NCBI GenBank assembly: GCA_035651635.1
Contig: DASRFK010000205.1
Location: 1 to 59,212, forward strand
Direction: 5' to 3'
DNA: 59,212 bases
DNA from: JANXQE01 sp035651635
Lineage (GTDB): Bacteria > Verrucomicrobiota > Verrucomicrobiia > Limisphaerales > UBA8199
Below, piece after piece: positions 43,006 through 50,945 of the stretch. Both the position numbers and the translations under genes were made by a program. A model generated the notes under the pieces. That model did not search any database and was not told the origin of the DNA. It saw only the letters and a list, made by a program, of their open reading frames with translations. Positions within the stretch are counted from its first letter, which is position 1. Each line of letters opens with the position of its first letter.

Positions 43006-44034
43006 ATGAAGATTGTTCTGACAGGCTGTGACGGCTATCTTGGCTCCTTGCTCGGGCCGGAGCTGCTTCGCAAAGGGTTTGACGTTCTCGGCATCGACAC
43101 CGGGTTTTATCGCGAGGGAACGTTGTATCGCTCGGGCGGCACTATACCCCAAACCCTCAGCAAGGATATCCGGCACATCGAAGTAGGGGACCTTCAGGGG
43201 GCGGACGCCGTTGTTCACATGGCGGAGTTATCAAACGATCCCCTCGGTCAGTTAGCTCCAACCATCACCAACGAAATCAACCACGAAGGTTCGGTCCGCC
43301 TTGCGAACCTGGCAAAGCAGGCCGGTGTGACACGGTTTGTCTACATGTCGTCCTGCAGTGTTTACGGTGTTTCCGACGCGGACTACGTCAATGAAGAATC
43401 GCCCGTCAACCCACAAACTGCCTATGCCGTCTGCAAAACATTGGTTGAACGTGACCTGAAAAAGATCGCCGACGACCGATTTTCCCCGGTTTACATGCGT
43501 AATGCCACCGCCTTCGGTGCCTCGCCACGCATGCGATTTGACATCGTGCTGAACAATCTTGCCGGCTTAGCCTGGACCACCAGGCAGATCAAAATGACAA
43601 GCGATGGCACGCCCTGGCGCCCCTTGGTCCATGGCCTCGACATCGCCCAGGCCATCATCGCCGTGCTGCAAGCCCCGAAGGAGGCCATCCATAACCAGGT
43701 CTTTAACGTCGGCGATACAAAGCAGAATTATCGAGTTCGTGAAGTCGCCGAGATTGTCGGCAAAGTGTTTCCCGAGTGCAGCGTCAGTTTTGGTGCGCCC
43801 AGCGCGGATAATCGCAGCTATCGCGTGTCTTTTGACAAAATCCAGCGGCATTTGCCGACCTTTAAATGCGCTTGGGACGCTCAGCGCGGAGCTCGACAGC
43901 TATGCGATTTGTTCAAGCTCATTGACATGAAGACCGAAGGTTTTCAGCATCGTGCCTTTACACGTCTCAAGGAGTTGGAATACTTGATTCGAACCCAGCA
44001 GATTGACGAGCATTTCTTCTGGCGCACAACATGA
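43006..44034 (+). CDS. NAD-dependent sugar epimerase/dehydratase (extended SDR)
   Basis: A 342-residue extended short-chain dehydrogenase. The cofactor motif MKIVLTGCDGYLGSLLGPEL is at the N-terminus; the catalytic residues are in YMSSCSVYG (Ser) and TAYAVCKTLVERDL (Y-x3-K). The C-terminal half has PWRPLVHGLDIAQAIIAVL, the usual D-x-A motif. It starts 12 nt after the PIG-L gene and overlaps the next gene by 4 nt. Probable substrate is the CDP- or dTDP-hexose made by the upstream enzymes; it could be the missing 4,6-dehydratase, a reductase or an epimerase. Confidence 0.88.
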   Translation: MKIVLTGCDGYLGSLLGPELLRKGFDVLGIDTGFYREGTLYRSGGTIPQTLSKDIRHIEVGDLQGADAVVHMAELSNDPLGQLAPTITNEINHEGSVRLANLAKQAGVTRFVYMSSCSVYGVSDADYVNEESPVNPQTAYAVCKTLVERDLKKIADDRFSPVYMRNATAFGASPRMRFDIVLNNLAGLAWTTRQIKMTSDGTPWRPLVHGLDIAQAIIAVLQAPKEAIHNQVFNVGDTKQNYRVREVAEIVGKVFPECSVSFGAPSADNRSYRVSFDKIQRHLPTFKCAWDAQRGARQLCDLFKLIDMKTEGFQHRAFTRLKELEYLIRTQQIDEHFFWRTT

Positions 44035-44558
44035 GGTTTATTCCGACAAAGTTGAAGGGTGCCTTCATCGTCGACCTTGAGCTTCACGAAGACTCGCGGG
44101 GCTTTTTCGCTCGTACCTTTTGTGCGCGCGAGTTCAAGGAACATGGCCTCGTCGATGTTTTCGTCCAGTGCAGTGCTTCAATGAGCCGCCAGAAAGGCAC
44201 TCTTCGTGGGCTTCACTTCCAGCGTGCTCCTGATTGGGAGGTGAAGCTCGTTCGCTGTACGGCCGGTGCCATTTACGATGTCATCGTTGATCTGCGTCCG
44301 GATTCTCCGACCTACCTGCAGCATTTCGGTGTGGAGTTGAGCGCTGAAAATCATCGGGCGCTTTATATTCCCAAAATGTTCGCCCACGGATTGCAGACCT
44401 TGGCTGACAACACCGAGGTATTTTATCAAATTAGCGAGTTCTATAAACCCGATGCGTCGTCGGGAATTCCCTACAATGATCCTCGCTTGCAGATTAGATG
44501 GCCGATGGTGGTATCCAGTATCTCGGAAAAAGACTCCGCCTGGCCGCTTTTGACATAA
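44031..44558 (+). CDS. rfbC: dTDP-4-dehydrorhamnose 3,5-epimerase-like protein (RmlC family)
   Basis: A 175-residue cupin. Key residues of the family are in EDSRGFFARTFCAREF, SRQKGTLRGLHFQRAPDWEV (catalytic His of RGLHFQ), KLVRCTAGAIYDVIVDLR (catalytic Asp), LYIPKMFAHGLQTLADN and VFYQISEFY (Tyr). Length is close to the usual 180. Overlaps the SDR gene by 4 nt. Together with the CDP-type cytidylyltransferase it may act on a CDP- rather than dTDP-linked 4-keto sugar. The C-3/C-5 epimerisation precedes or replaces C-3 methylation; order unknown. Confidence 0.92.
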   Translation: MRFIPTKLKGAFIVDLELHEDSRGFFARTFCAREFKEHGLVDVFVQCSASMSRQKGTLRGLHFQRAPDWEVKLVRCTAGAIYDVIVDLRPDSPTYLQHFGVELSAENHRALYIPKMFAHGLQTLADNTEVFYQISEFYKPDASSGIPYNDPRLQIRWPMVVSSISEKDSAWPLLT

Positions 44559-44604
44559 AGGCATCTACTTTTTCTTGACCCCTGTTTTGATATTGGCCTT
44601 GCGT

Positions 44605-44649
44605 CGCGGCGGACCTCCGGTCCGCCGTGGAAGACGGCGTCTCGACGCC
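44605..44649 (+). repeat. REP-like pair of hairpins
   Basis: Arms GGCGGACC (44608-44615) and GGTCCGCC (44619-44626) form a perfect stem that extends outward by 1-3 pairs. A second stem, GGCGT (44636-44640) with ACGCC (44645-44649), has a CTCG loop. They lie in the 137-nt gap before the DUF4910 gene. The layout (two G/C-rich hairpins, short spacer) is that of REP/BIME elements and resembles the pair at 15322-15369. Confidence 0.6.
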
Positions 44650-44695
44650 AGGACGACCCAGGGAAAACTTGTTTAAAACACGCTTTCGGAGTTCC

Positions 44696-46024
44696 ATGAC
44701 CGATACCTTGGGGGCAGTTTTGCAAAATCCAAACACCGATGTAATCGGGCAAGAAGTGTTTGAACTCGTGTCCGAGTTGTACCCATTCTGTCGCAGCATT
44801 ACGGGTGACGGACTACGGCGGAGCTTTAAAGCCCTGCAAAAGCATGTGCCCGTCTCGGTCCATGAAATCCCAACTGGCACCCAGGTTTTCGATTGGACGA
44901 TCCCCAAGGAATGGAACATTCGTGACGCGTACATCAAAAACTCCAAAGGCCAACGGGTTATCGATTTTCAGCAGAGTAATTTGCACGTGGTCAATTACAG
45001 CATTCCCGTGAAGACGAGAATGAGCAAAGCGGAATTGAAAGACCGTGTATTTACTCTGCCTCAAACTCCAGACCTGATCCCTTATCGCACCTCCTATTAT
45101 AAAGAGACCTGGGGCTTTTGTTTGCCGCATCGGCAATGGCAAGAGATGCCCGAGGATGATTATGAAGTCTGCATCGATTCGACTTTAGCCCCTGGACATC
45201 TCAGCTTTGGCGAACTCAGGCTGCAGGGGCAAACTAATGACGAGATTATCATTTCGGCGCATTCATGTCATCCGTCGCTATGTAATGATAATCTGTCGAG
45301 CATGGCTGTCGCAGCGAAGGTCGCTCAGCTTCTGAATGGGGCATCGTTGCGCTATTCATACAGGTTTTTATGGGTTCCGGCGACCATCGGCACCATCGCT
45401 TGGCTCTCAATGAATGAAGTTGTTGTTCCCAGGATCAAGCATGGATTGGTGCTTTCTTGCGTTGGAGATCCTGGAAAATTCACCTACAAGCGCAGTCGGC
45501 GAGGAAACAGCGCGATCGATCGGGCGATGGAGCATTGTCTGCGATTGTCGGGCAGTCAGTATGAGATGAGGCCCTTTACTCCTTACGGCTGTGACGAGCG
45601 GCAGTATTGCTCGCCCGGCTTCAACTTGGCAGTGGGTTGTTTGATGCGTACGCCCAACGAGGAGTACCCCGAAAACCATACCTCCGCTGACAATCTGCAA
45701 TTCGTCAAACCGATAGCTCTTGGCGAGTCCGTTTTCAGGATTTTATCAGTCCTGGAAGTGCTCGAGAAGGACGACCGGTACATCAACCTCCACCCAAAGT
45801 GCGAACCCCACTTAGGGCGCCGCGGCCTTTATGGCCAAATGGGCGGGAAGGGGGGAAGGATCTTTGCGGAGGCTATTATGTGGGTGCTGAACCTTTCGGA
45901 CGGTGAAAATACGCTTCTGGATATCGCTGAACGAGCCAACCTTCGCTTTAGCGAAGTTGCAGAGGCGGCCCGCGTTCTGTCCGAACATGCATTGTTGCGC
46001 CGGGTGCGGCCTCAAGAGAATTAG
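44696..46024 (+). CDS. DUF4910 aminopeptidase-like protein with winged-helix tail
   Basis: A 442-residue protein from the ATG at 44696. It follows the DUF2172/DUF4910 pattern: ELYPFCRSITGDGLRRSFKA near the start, HEIPTGTQVFDWTIPKEWNI, IISAHSCHPSLCNDNLSSM (metal-site His, Asp and Asn of an M28-like fold), YGCDERQYCSPGFNLAVG and EEYPENHTSADNL. The C-terminal 80 residues form a winged helix (TLLDIAERANLRFSEVAEAA). Such proteins recur in surface-sugar clusters, where a hydrolase or transferase role on an amino-acyl sugar has been suggested but not shown, as far as I know. No signal peptide. Confidence 0.88.
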   Translation: MTDTLGAVLQNPNTDVIGQEVFELVSELYPFCRSITGDGLRRSFKALQKHVPVSVHEIPTGTQVFDWTIPKEWNIRDAYIKNSKGQRVIDFQQSNLHVVNYSIPVKTRMSKAELKDRVFTLPQTPDLIPYRTSYYKETWGFCLPHRQWQEMPEDDYEVCIDSTLAPGHLSFGELRLQGQTNDEIIISAHSCHPSLCNDNLSSMAVAAKVAQLLNGASLRYSYRFLWVPATIGTIAWLSMNEVVVPRIKHGLVLSCVGDPGKFTYKRSRRGNSAIDRAMEHCLRLSGSQYEMRPFTPYGCDERQYCSPGFNLAVGCLMRTPNEEYPENHTSADNLQFVKPIALGESVFRILSVLEVLEKDDRYINLHPKCEPHLGRRGLYGQMGGKGGRIFAEAIMWVLNLSDGENTLLDIAERANLRFSEVAEAARVLSEHALLRRVRPQEN

Positions 46025-46106
46025 CTTCGCCATGAGTGCGTCTCTCCTGAGTCGCGCACATCTCAGCTCCGGCTGCTGAAGATTTCGGCATACCCTCGAT
46101 AATCAG

Positions 46107-47324
46107 ATGAAAACTCAAGCTAACGTAGCGTACGACTACTGCGTTGTCGGCGGAGGTATCGTCGGTTTGGCGGTGGCTTGGACCTTGCTTCAAACCAAAC
46201 CTGGAATTCGGCTCCTTTTACTCGAAAAGGAGGATGACTGGGCGCGGCACCAGACCGGACGCAACAGCGGGGTCATCCATTCCGGGATTTACTACAAGCC
46301 CGGCAGCCTCAAGGCGAAGCTTTGCAGGGAGGGTAACCGAAAGATGCTGGAATTCTGTAAAGAACATTCAATTCCTTTTGATATCTGCGGAAAGGTCATT
46401 ATCGCCACGGAACAGGCAGAGCTGGCACAACTGGAGAAGTTGTACAAACGAGGACAGGAAAACGGCCTGACGGTTCACAAGCTTCAGCCGGAAGAGATCA
46501 AGAAGATTGAGCCACATGTGCGGTGTTTGGAAGGGTTGCACGTGCCTTCGACTGGGATCGTCAGCTATTCGGCGGTTTGCCGCAAACTGGCGGAGTTGAT
46601 CGCAACCAAGGGTGGCGAACTCCGCCTGGGAACCAAACTTACTGGTGTCCAACTCGGCAATGGATCGGCACTCGTGGAGACCGATGTGGGCCGGTTTGCG
46701 TCCCGACACTTGGTCAATTGCTGCGGACTTCAAAGCGACCGGGTGGCGAAGCTTACAGGAGCCGCCCCGGAGGCGCAGATCGTGCCCTTCCGCGGCGAGT
46801 ATTATGAACTAAAGCCCGAGCGCCGATCACTGGTCAGGAATCTCATTTATCCTGTTCCGAATCCGGATTTCCCGTTTTTAGGTGTTCATTTCACCAGAAT
46901 GATCGACGGGAGTGTCCACGCCGGTCCCAATGCCGTTCTGAGCTTGAAACGAGAAGGGTATCACCGCACGGCCTTTAACCTGAGGGACTTTGCCGATACC
47001 ATGTTTTACGGCGGATTCTGGCGGTTGGCGGCTAAGAATGCCAGGGAAGGTCTCAAGGAAATGCATCGCTCTTTCAGCAAGGCCGCTTTCGTTCGTAGCC
47101 TCCAACGCCTGATTCCGGAAGTGCAGTCCGATGACCTGGTGCCCAGCTCCGCAGGGGTACGGGCCCAGGCTTTGCGCCGGGATGGCGGTTTGGTCGACGA
47201 TTTTCTAATCGTCAAAAAGGGGAACGCTGTTCACATTTGCAACGCTCCGTCTCCGGCGGCTACTGCCGCTCTCGAGATTGGCCGGGTCATCGTGGAACAG
47301 TTGGGAGAATCTTTAGCCGCTTAG
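46107..47324 (+). CDS. lhgO: L-2-hydroxyglutarate oxidase-like FAD enzyme (LhgO)
   Basis: A 405-residue DAO-family flavoprotein. The FAD site is DYCVVGGGIVGLAVAWTLLQ with LLLLEKEDDWARHQTGRNSG, and SGIYYKPGSLKAKLCREGNR is characteristic of LhgO/L2HGDH. Later landmarks are VPSTGIVSYSAVCRKLAEL, CGLQSDRVAKLTG, FPFLGVHFTRMIDGSVHAGP and DFLIVKKGNAVHICNAPSP. Length and motifs match LhgO closely. Known activity is oxidation of L-2-hydroxyglutarate to 2-oxoglutarate. In sugar loci it may instead recycle 2-hydroxyglutarate made by an NAD-linked step or act on a sugar-linked hydroxy acid (inference). Confidence 0.9.
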   Translation: MKTQANVAYDYCVVGGGIVGLAVAWTLLQTKPGIRLLLLEKEDDWARHQTGRNSGVIHSGIYYKPGSLKAKLCREGNRKMLEFCKEHSIPFDICGKVIIATEQAELAQLEKLYKRGQENGLTVHKLQPEEIKKIEPHVRCLEGLHVPSTGIVSYSAVCRKLAELIATKGGELRLGTKLTGVQLGNGSALVETDVGRFASRHLVNCCGLQSDRVAKLTGAAPEAQIVPFRGEYYELKPERRSLVRNLIYPVPNPDFPFLGVHFTRMIDGSVHAGPNAVLSLKREGYHRTAFNLRDFADTMFYGGFWRLAAKNAREGLKEMHRSFSKAAFVRSLQRLIPEVQSDDLVPSSAGVRAQALRRDGGLVDDFLIVKKGNAVHICNAPSPAATAALEIGRVIVEQLGESLAA

Positions 47325-47389
47325 TCGCAAGCCTCCGCCAGCGCGTTGGTTGAGATGCCGCCGCTCCAGTCGCTTTTAAAGGAACACCC

Positions 47390-48364
47390 ATGATTCTGTT
47401 ATTGGGAGCAACCAGTTACGTCGGCCAGGCTTTTGCTCGCGCTCTGCGCCGCCGAAAAGATACTTTTGTGCCTCTATCGAGGAACGCCTTCGATTATACT
47501 CGCTTCGAGTTCCTGTTCGATTACGTGCGCAAGATGCAGCCGGATTTTGTTATCAACGCCGCCGATTCGGCCCAAAAACTCAATGGAAATCCCGACGAGC
47601 TTGAGCGTCTGGAGATGCTCCAATCCAACACGCTCTTGCCCCAAACTGTTGCCCGCGTTTGTTCCAGCGTTGGAGTTCCTTGGGCCCATATTTCCTCTGG
47701 TAATATTTACACTGGGGCCAAGGTCATCCATAATGGTGGCTTCAAAATTGAGGAGGATCTGAGCCGGCCGGTGATTCGAGAAATGTTCGTCCATCATCCC
47801 GAGTGCTTCCGGGGATATTCCGAGTTGGATCAACCGAACTTCTGCTTCAAATCAGCGCCGTGCACCTTCTATAGCGGCACGAAAGCTTTGGCCGAGGAAG
47901 CTCTCCAGGACCAACAACGCCTTTATGTTTGGCGCTTTCAATTGCCTTTCAATGAGGCCGACGAGCCTCGTAATTTTCTAACCCAATTGCGTGACCGGGC
48001 AAGATTTCGTGACGCCATCAACTCTTGTTCACAGGTCGACGACTGCGTCGCCGCCTGCCTGGAACTGTGGGATCGCCAGGCGCCTTTCGGAACGTACAAC
48101 GTTGTAAATCCAGGTGCCGTTTGTACTCATGAAATTGCCCAATTAATTCAGCGGAAACTTAAGCCGCAGGGCCGGTTCGAGTTGCTCTTGTACGACGATG
48201 CATCTGCCAGGTTCGAGGGGCAGGAGCCCTGTTCCGACTGCATCCTCGACGTATCAAAACTGCTCTGCACCGGCATTAAGCTACGGCACGTGCACGATGC
48301 CCTCGAGCACTCCTTGGCTCGGTGGATCCCGCAAGCCTCGCATCACGTGCAGACCTCTGTTTAA
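47390..48364 (+). CDS. SDR-family nucleotide-sugar reductase/epimerase (RmlD-like)
   Basis: A 324-residue protein. The cofactor site MILLLGATSYVGQAFARAL (G-x2-x3-G) is N-terminal, with DFVINAADSAQKLNGNPDEL, AHISSGNIYTG (Ser) and FYSGTKALAEEAL (Y-x3-K) as the catalytic set. VDDCVAACLELWDRQAPFG and GTYNVVNPGAV follow. It resembles RmlD-like 4-ketoreductases and probably makes the final reduction of the cassette's nucleotide sugar. It follows LhgO by 65 nt. Confidence 0.86.
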   Translation: MILLLGATSYVGQAFARALRRRKDTFVPLSRNAFDYTRFEFLFDYVRKMQPDFVINAADSAQKLNGNPDELERLEMLQSNTLLPQTVARVCSSVGVPWAHISSGNIYTGAKVIHNGGFKIEEDLSRPVIREMFVHHPECFRGYSELDQPNFCFKSAPCTFYSGTKALAEEALQDQQRLYVWRFQLPFNEADEPRNFLTQLRDRARFRDAINSCSQVDDCVAACLELWDRQAPFGTYNVVNPGAVCTHEIAQLIQRKLKPQGRFELLLYDDASARFEGQEPCSDCILDVSKLLCTGIKLRHVHDALEHSLARWIPQASHHVQTSV

Positions 48365-48512
48365 ATCCTGAGGCCTGAATCTGGTAAACTTCACCTTTAG
48401 CACGAGGTTGAGCTTTACAGCCTCATTGCAATTCGAACAAACTGCCGTGCCTTTGAGCAAATACGACCCATGTATAAAAGCTCTCGAATGCAACTCGGGT
48501 TCGCACTTGGCA

Positions 48513-49889
48513 ATGCGTCCTAAAAGGCAGCCGAAACAACTGTGCCGGTCACGAGGCCCAATACCTCAATCCGACATTGCCGCTGCTGTTTTCCTCACCA
48601 TGCTTTCGGCGGCATCCGCGTTCGGTCAGAATGCGGGCGATGAAACCGCGACGAACGCACCTCCGGCAAGTATTCCCACTCTTGGACTCACAACCAACGA
48701 GACTCTGCAAGTAGCCGGCCCCGCTAATCCGGGAACACCGGGAGTTCCGGTCGCTGGAACAAGCCAACTTTTTACTCCTTCGGCCGCGGGTATTGGGCCA
48801 TCCGGTGCAGCCTCTCCGTTCCGGTGGGGCCCCGTTAAACTTTCCCCGCATCTTACTTACCAGGTTTCGTATGGGAACGGTGTGCAGGCTTCGCCCGGTC
48901 AGCAAGGAAACACCTTAATCAACGAAGTTTCACCCGGCATTCTGCTGGCCCTGGGGACCCATTGGACGCTCGACTATACGCCTGCCCTCAGGTTTTATTC
49001 TTCCAAACAATTTAAAGACGGCACCGATCATTTAGTCAGCTTGAACGGCGCGACTACTTACCAGGATTGGAGCTTTGGCCTTGGCCAGAGCTACAGCCTC
49101 ACTTCACAGCCCTTGGTCGAGACGGGAGCTCAAACCGACCAGGAAACATACTCCACCGCCTTGACCGCCGGCTACCAATTTAACAGCAGAATGTCTCTCA
49201 GCCTGTCAGCCGGGCAAAATTTCCGTTTCATTGACCAAACCGTTGCGACGGAAGCGCTGACCAACATGCGCGAATGGACGACTTTGGATTGGTTGAATTA
49301 CCATTTCAATCCTTCTCTTGAAGCGGGATTGGGAGCCGGTTTCACCTACGATAATCTGACGGGCAGTCCGGATATGACCTCGGAGCAGCTACTGGGGAGG
49401 GTAAGCTGGAAGGTGGGGAATCGGCTGCGCTTACTGGTGAACGGCGGCCTGAACGACCAGCAGTTCCTCACCTCGGGAGCCTCTGACCTGCTCTCGCCAA
49501 TTTTTTCGGTCGCAGCCCAATACCAGCTGTTCGAACCGACCAGTTTTTCTTTGACCGCCAGTCGTTCCGTCAGCCCTTCTTACTTGCAAGGAGCAAGCTC
49601 GGAGGTAACGGGCTTCAACGCCAGCCTCAATCAGCGCCTGCTGAAAAGGTTCTTTTTAGGTGTTTCTGGGGGTTACAACACCACCGATTTTCATGCCACC
49701 ACGAGTGGGCCGGTCGCCAACAATATAGACAGCTACAATACTACGTCGTTTTCGGTAAGCCTTAGCACGGTCTTTTTCAAAAGAGCAACTGCTTCGATCT
49801 TTTATCAAGCTTCCTATAATTCGTCGAAAAGCGCCTTGTATAACTACGACACCACTCAAAGTGGTCTGACTTTGGGTTACCATTTCTGA
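48513..49889 (+). CDS. Outer-membrane beta-barrel protein, exosortase/exopolysaccharide type
   Basis: A 458-residue protein from the ATG at 48513, after which a signal peptide is visible (IAAAVFLTMLSAASAFGQ). A Pro/Ala/Thr-rich linker to about 110 precedes a series of amphipathic strands (SPHLTYQVSYGNGVQ, HWTLDYTPALRFYSSK, WSFGLGQSYSLTSQ) and the chain ends in GLTLGYHF, the terminal aromatic typical of BamA substrates. Comparable beta-barrels accompany PEP-CTERM polysaccharide loci and may form the outer-membrane exit for polymer. An upstream in-frame start at 48408 is possible but would put the signal peptide internally. Confidence 0.82.
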   Translation: MRPKRQPKQLCRSRGPIPQSDIAAAVFLTMLSAASAFGQNAGDETATNAPPASIPTLGLTTNETLQVAGPANPGTPGVPVAGTSQLFTPSAAGIGPSGAASPFRWGPVKLSPHLTYQVSYGNGVQASPGQQGNTLINEVSPGILLALGTHWTLDYTPALRFYSSKQFKDGTDHLVSLNGATTYQDWSFGLGQSYSLTSQPLVETGAQTDQETYSTALTAGYQFNSRMSLSLSAGQNFRFIDQTVATEALTNMREWTTLDWLNYHFNPSLEAGLGAGFTYDNLTGSPDMTSEQLLGRVSWKVGNRLRLLVNGGLNDQQFLTSGASDLLSPIFSVAAQYQLFEPTSFSLTASRSVSPSYLQGASSEVTGFNASLNQRLLKRFFLGVSGGYNTTDFHATTSGPVANNIDSYNTTSFSVSLSTVFFKRATASIFYQASYNSSKSALYNYDTTQSGLTLGYHF

Positions 49890-49977
49890 CCTGCCTCTTG
49901 CTCTGCGGCTCACAGGACCGTACTTCAGCTCGAATAGAATTGCGGTCGCTGGGTTTATTTGAGATATAAATGTAGTT

Positions 49978-50925
49978 TTGCAGAAGTCCGAACCAAAAGC
50001 GGTCATTGAGGAGGTCGAGCCTGGAACCGATAAGCTTCCATCGACGCGTGATGGTCAGGTCAAACTTCTGGCGGTCTTGGCAGCAGTGCTTTGTATTTGC
50101 TTTGCAAGGCCCCTTTACGATTTGATGAGGTTTGCTCTGACGAGCGAGCTCTTTTCGCACATCCTTCTGATACCCTTTATCTGCGGATATCTGGTCCTGT
50201 TTAAAAGGCCTGAACTTAGGACGGGCACTTCTCCGGATCGAAGAAGGGCTTGGCTCCTTGCCATTGCGGGTGTCGCTGTCCTCGCCGGCTTTTGGCTTCG
50301 TTTTCCGCTCGGCGCGGCTAACTCAGGCTCTGCATTCCCCGCATACCTGACCTGCACCAGTCTCTCATTTGTTTTGCTCCTGATCGCAATCTGCTGCTTC
50401 TGCCTTAACCGGCAGGTAGTGAATCAGCTGGCCTTCCCGATGGCATTTTTGATGTTTATGGTTCCTTTGCCGGTTTGGTTGACTGCGTTCATCGAGACCT
50501 TCCTTCAATACGGCTCGGCTCTTAGCGCTCAGGTTCTGTTTGGGTTGACTGGCATGCCGGTCGTGCGAGAGGGCCTCAAATTCCAGTTGCCAGGCATTCG
50601 CCTCGAGGTGGCGCCTGAATGCAGCGGCATCCATTCGACTCTCGTGCTGTTTATCACGAGCCTGCTGGCGGGGGAGCTTTTTTTAAGAACTCCCTGGAAG
50701 AGGGCCGCCATCTGTCTGCTGGTTGTTCCTCTGGGCATTTTCAGGAATGCACTGCGCATTTGCACTATCGGCCAGCTCTGTGTGCATATTGGCCCTCACA
50801 TGATCGACTCTCCAATACATCGGCACGGTGGTCCGCTTTTCTTCCTGGCCTCTCTGATTCCGCTGTTTGCTTTTCTATGGTTGCTGCGCCGCTCCGAGCA
50901 GGCAGCTTCTCATGTTCCCCATTAG
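49978..50925 (+). CDS. xrtC: Exosortase (VPDSG-CTERM type, XrtC-like)
   Basis: A 315-residue polytopic protein with a TTG start; no in-frame ATG is seen nearer. About eight helices include LLAVLAAVLCICFARPLYDL and FPMAFLMFMVPLPVWLTAF. The exosortase active site is complete: Cys215 in APECSGIHSTLVLF, Arg256 in IFRNALRI, and His283 in IHRHGGPLFF. Exosortases are inner-membrane transpeptidase-like enzymes that process C-terminal PEP-CTERM or VPDSG-type signals. The VPDSG-bearing protein 3.6 kb downstream is the likely substrate, so the subtype XrtC is assigned by context. No EpsI-like domain is fused. Confidence 0.92.
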   Translation: MQKSEPKAVIEEVEPGTDKLPSTRDGQVKLLAVLAAVLCICFARPLYDLMRFALTSELFSHILLIPFICGYLVLFKRPELRTGTSPDRRRAWLLAIAGVAVLAGFWLRFPLGAANSGSAFPAYLTCTSLSFVLLLIAICCFCLNRQVVNQLAFPMAFLMFMVPLPVWLTAFIETFLQYGSALSAQVLFGLTGMPVVREGLKFQLPGIRLEVAPECSGIHSTLVLFITSLLAGELFLRTPWKRAAICLLVVPLGIFRNALRICTIGQLCVHIGPHMIDSPIHRHGGPLFFLASLIPLFAFLWLLRRSEQAASHVPH

Positions 50926-50945
50926 CCCATTAGCTGCCGCCTGAA

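Noticed and set aside
46107..47324. Glycine oxidase or D-amino-acid dehydrogenase as the identity of the FAD enzyme
   Set aside because: The HQTGRNSGVIHSGIYY segment and overall length fit LhgO better than those DAO relatives.
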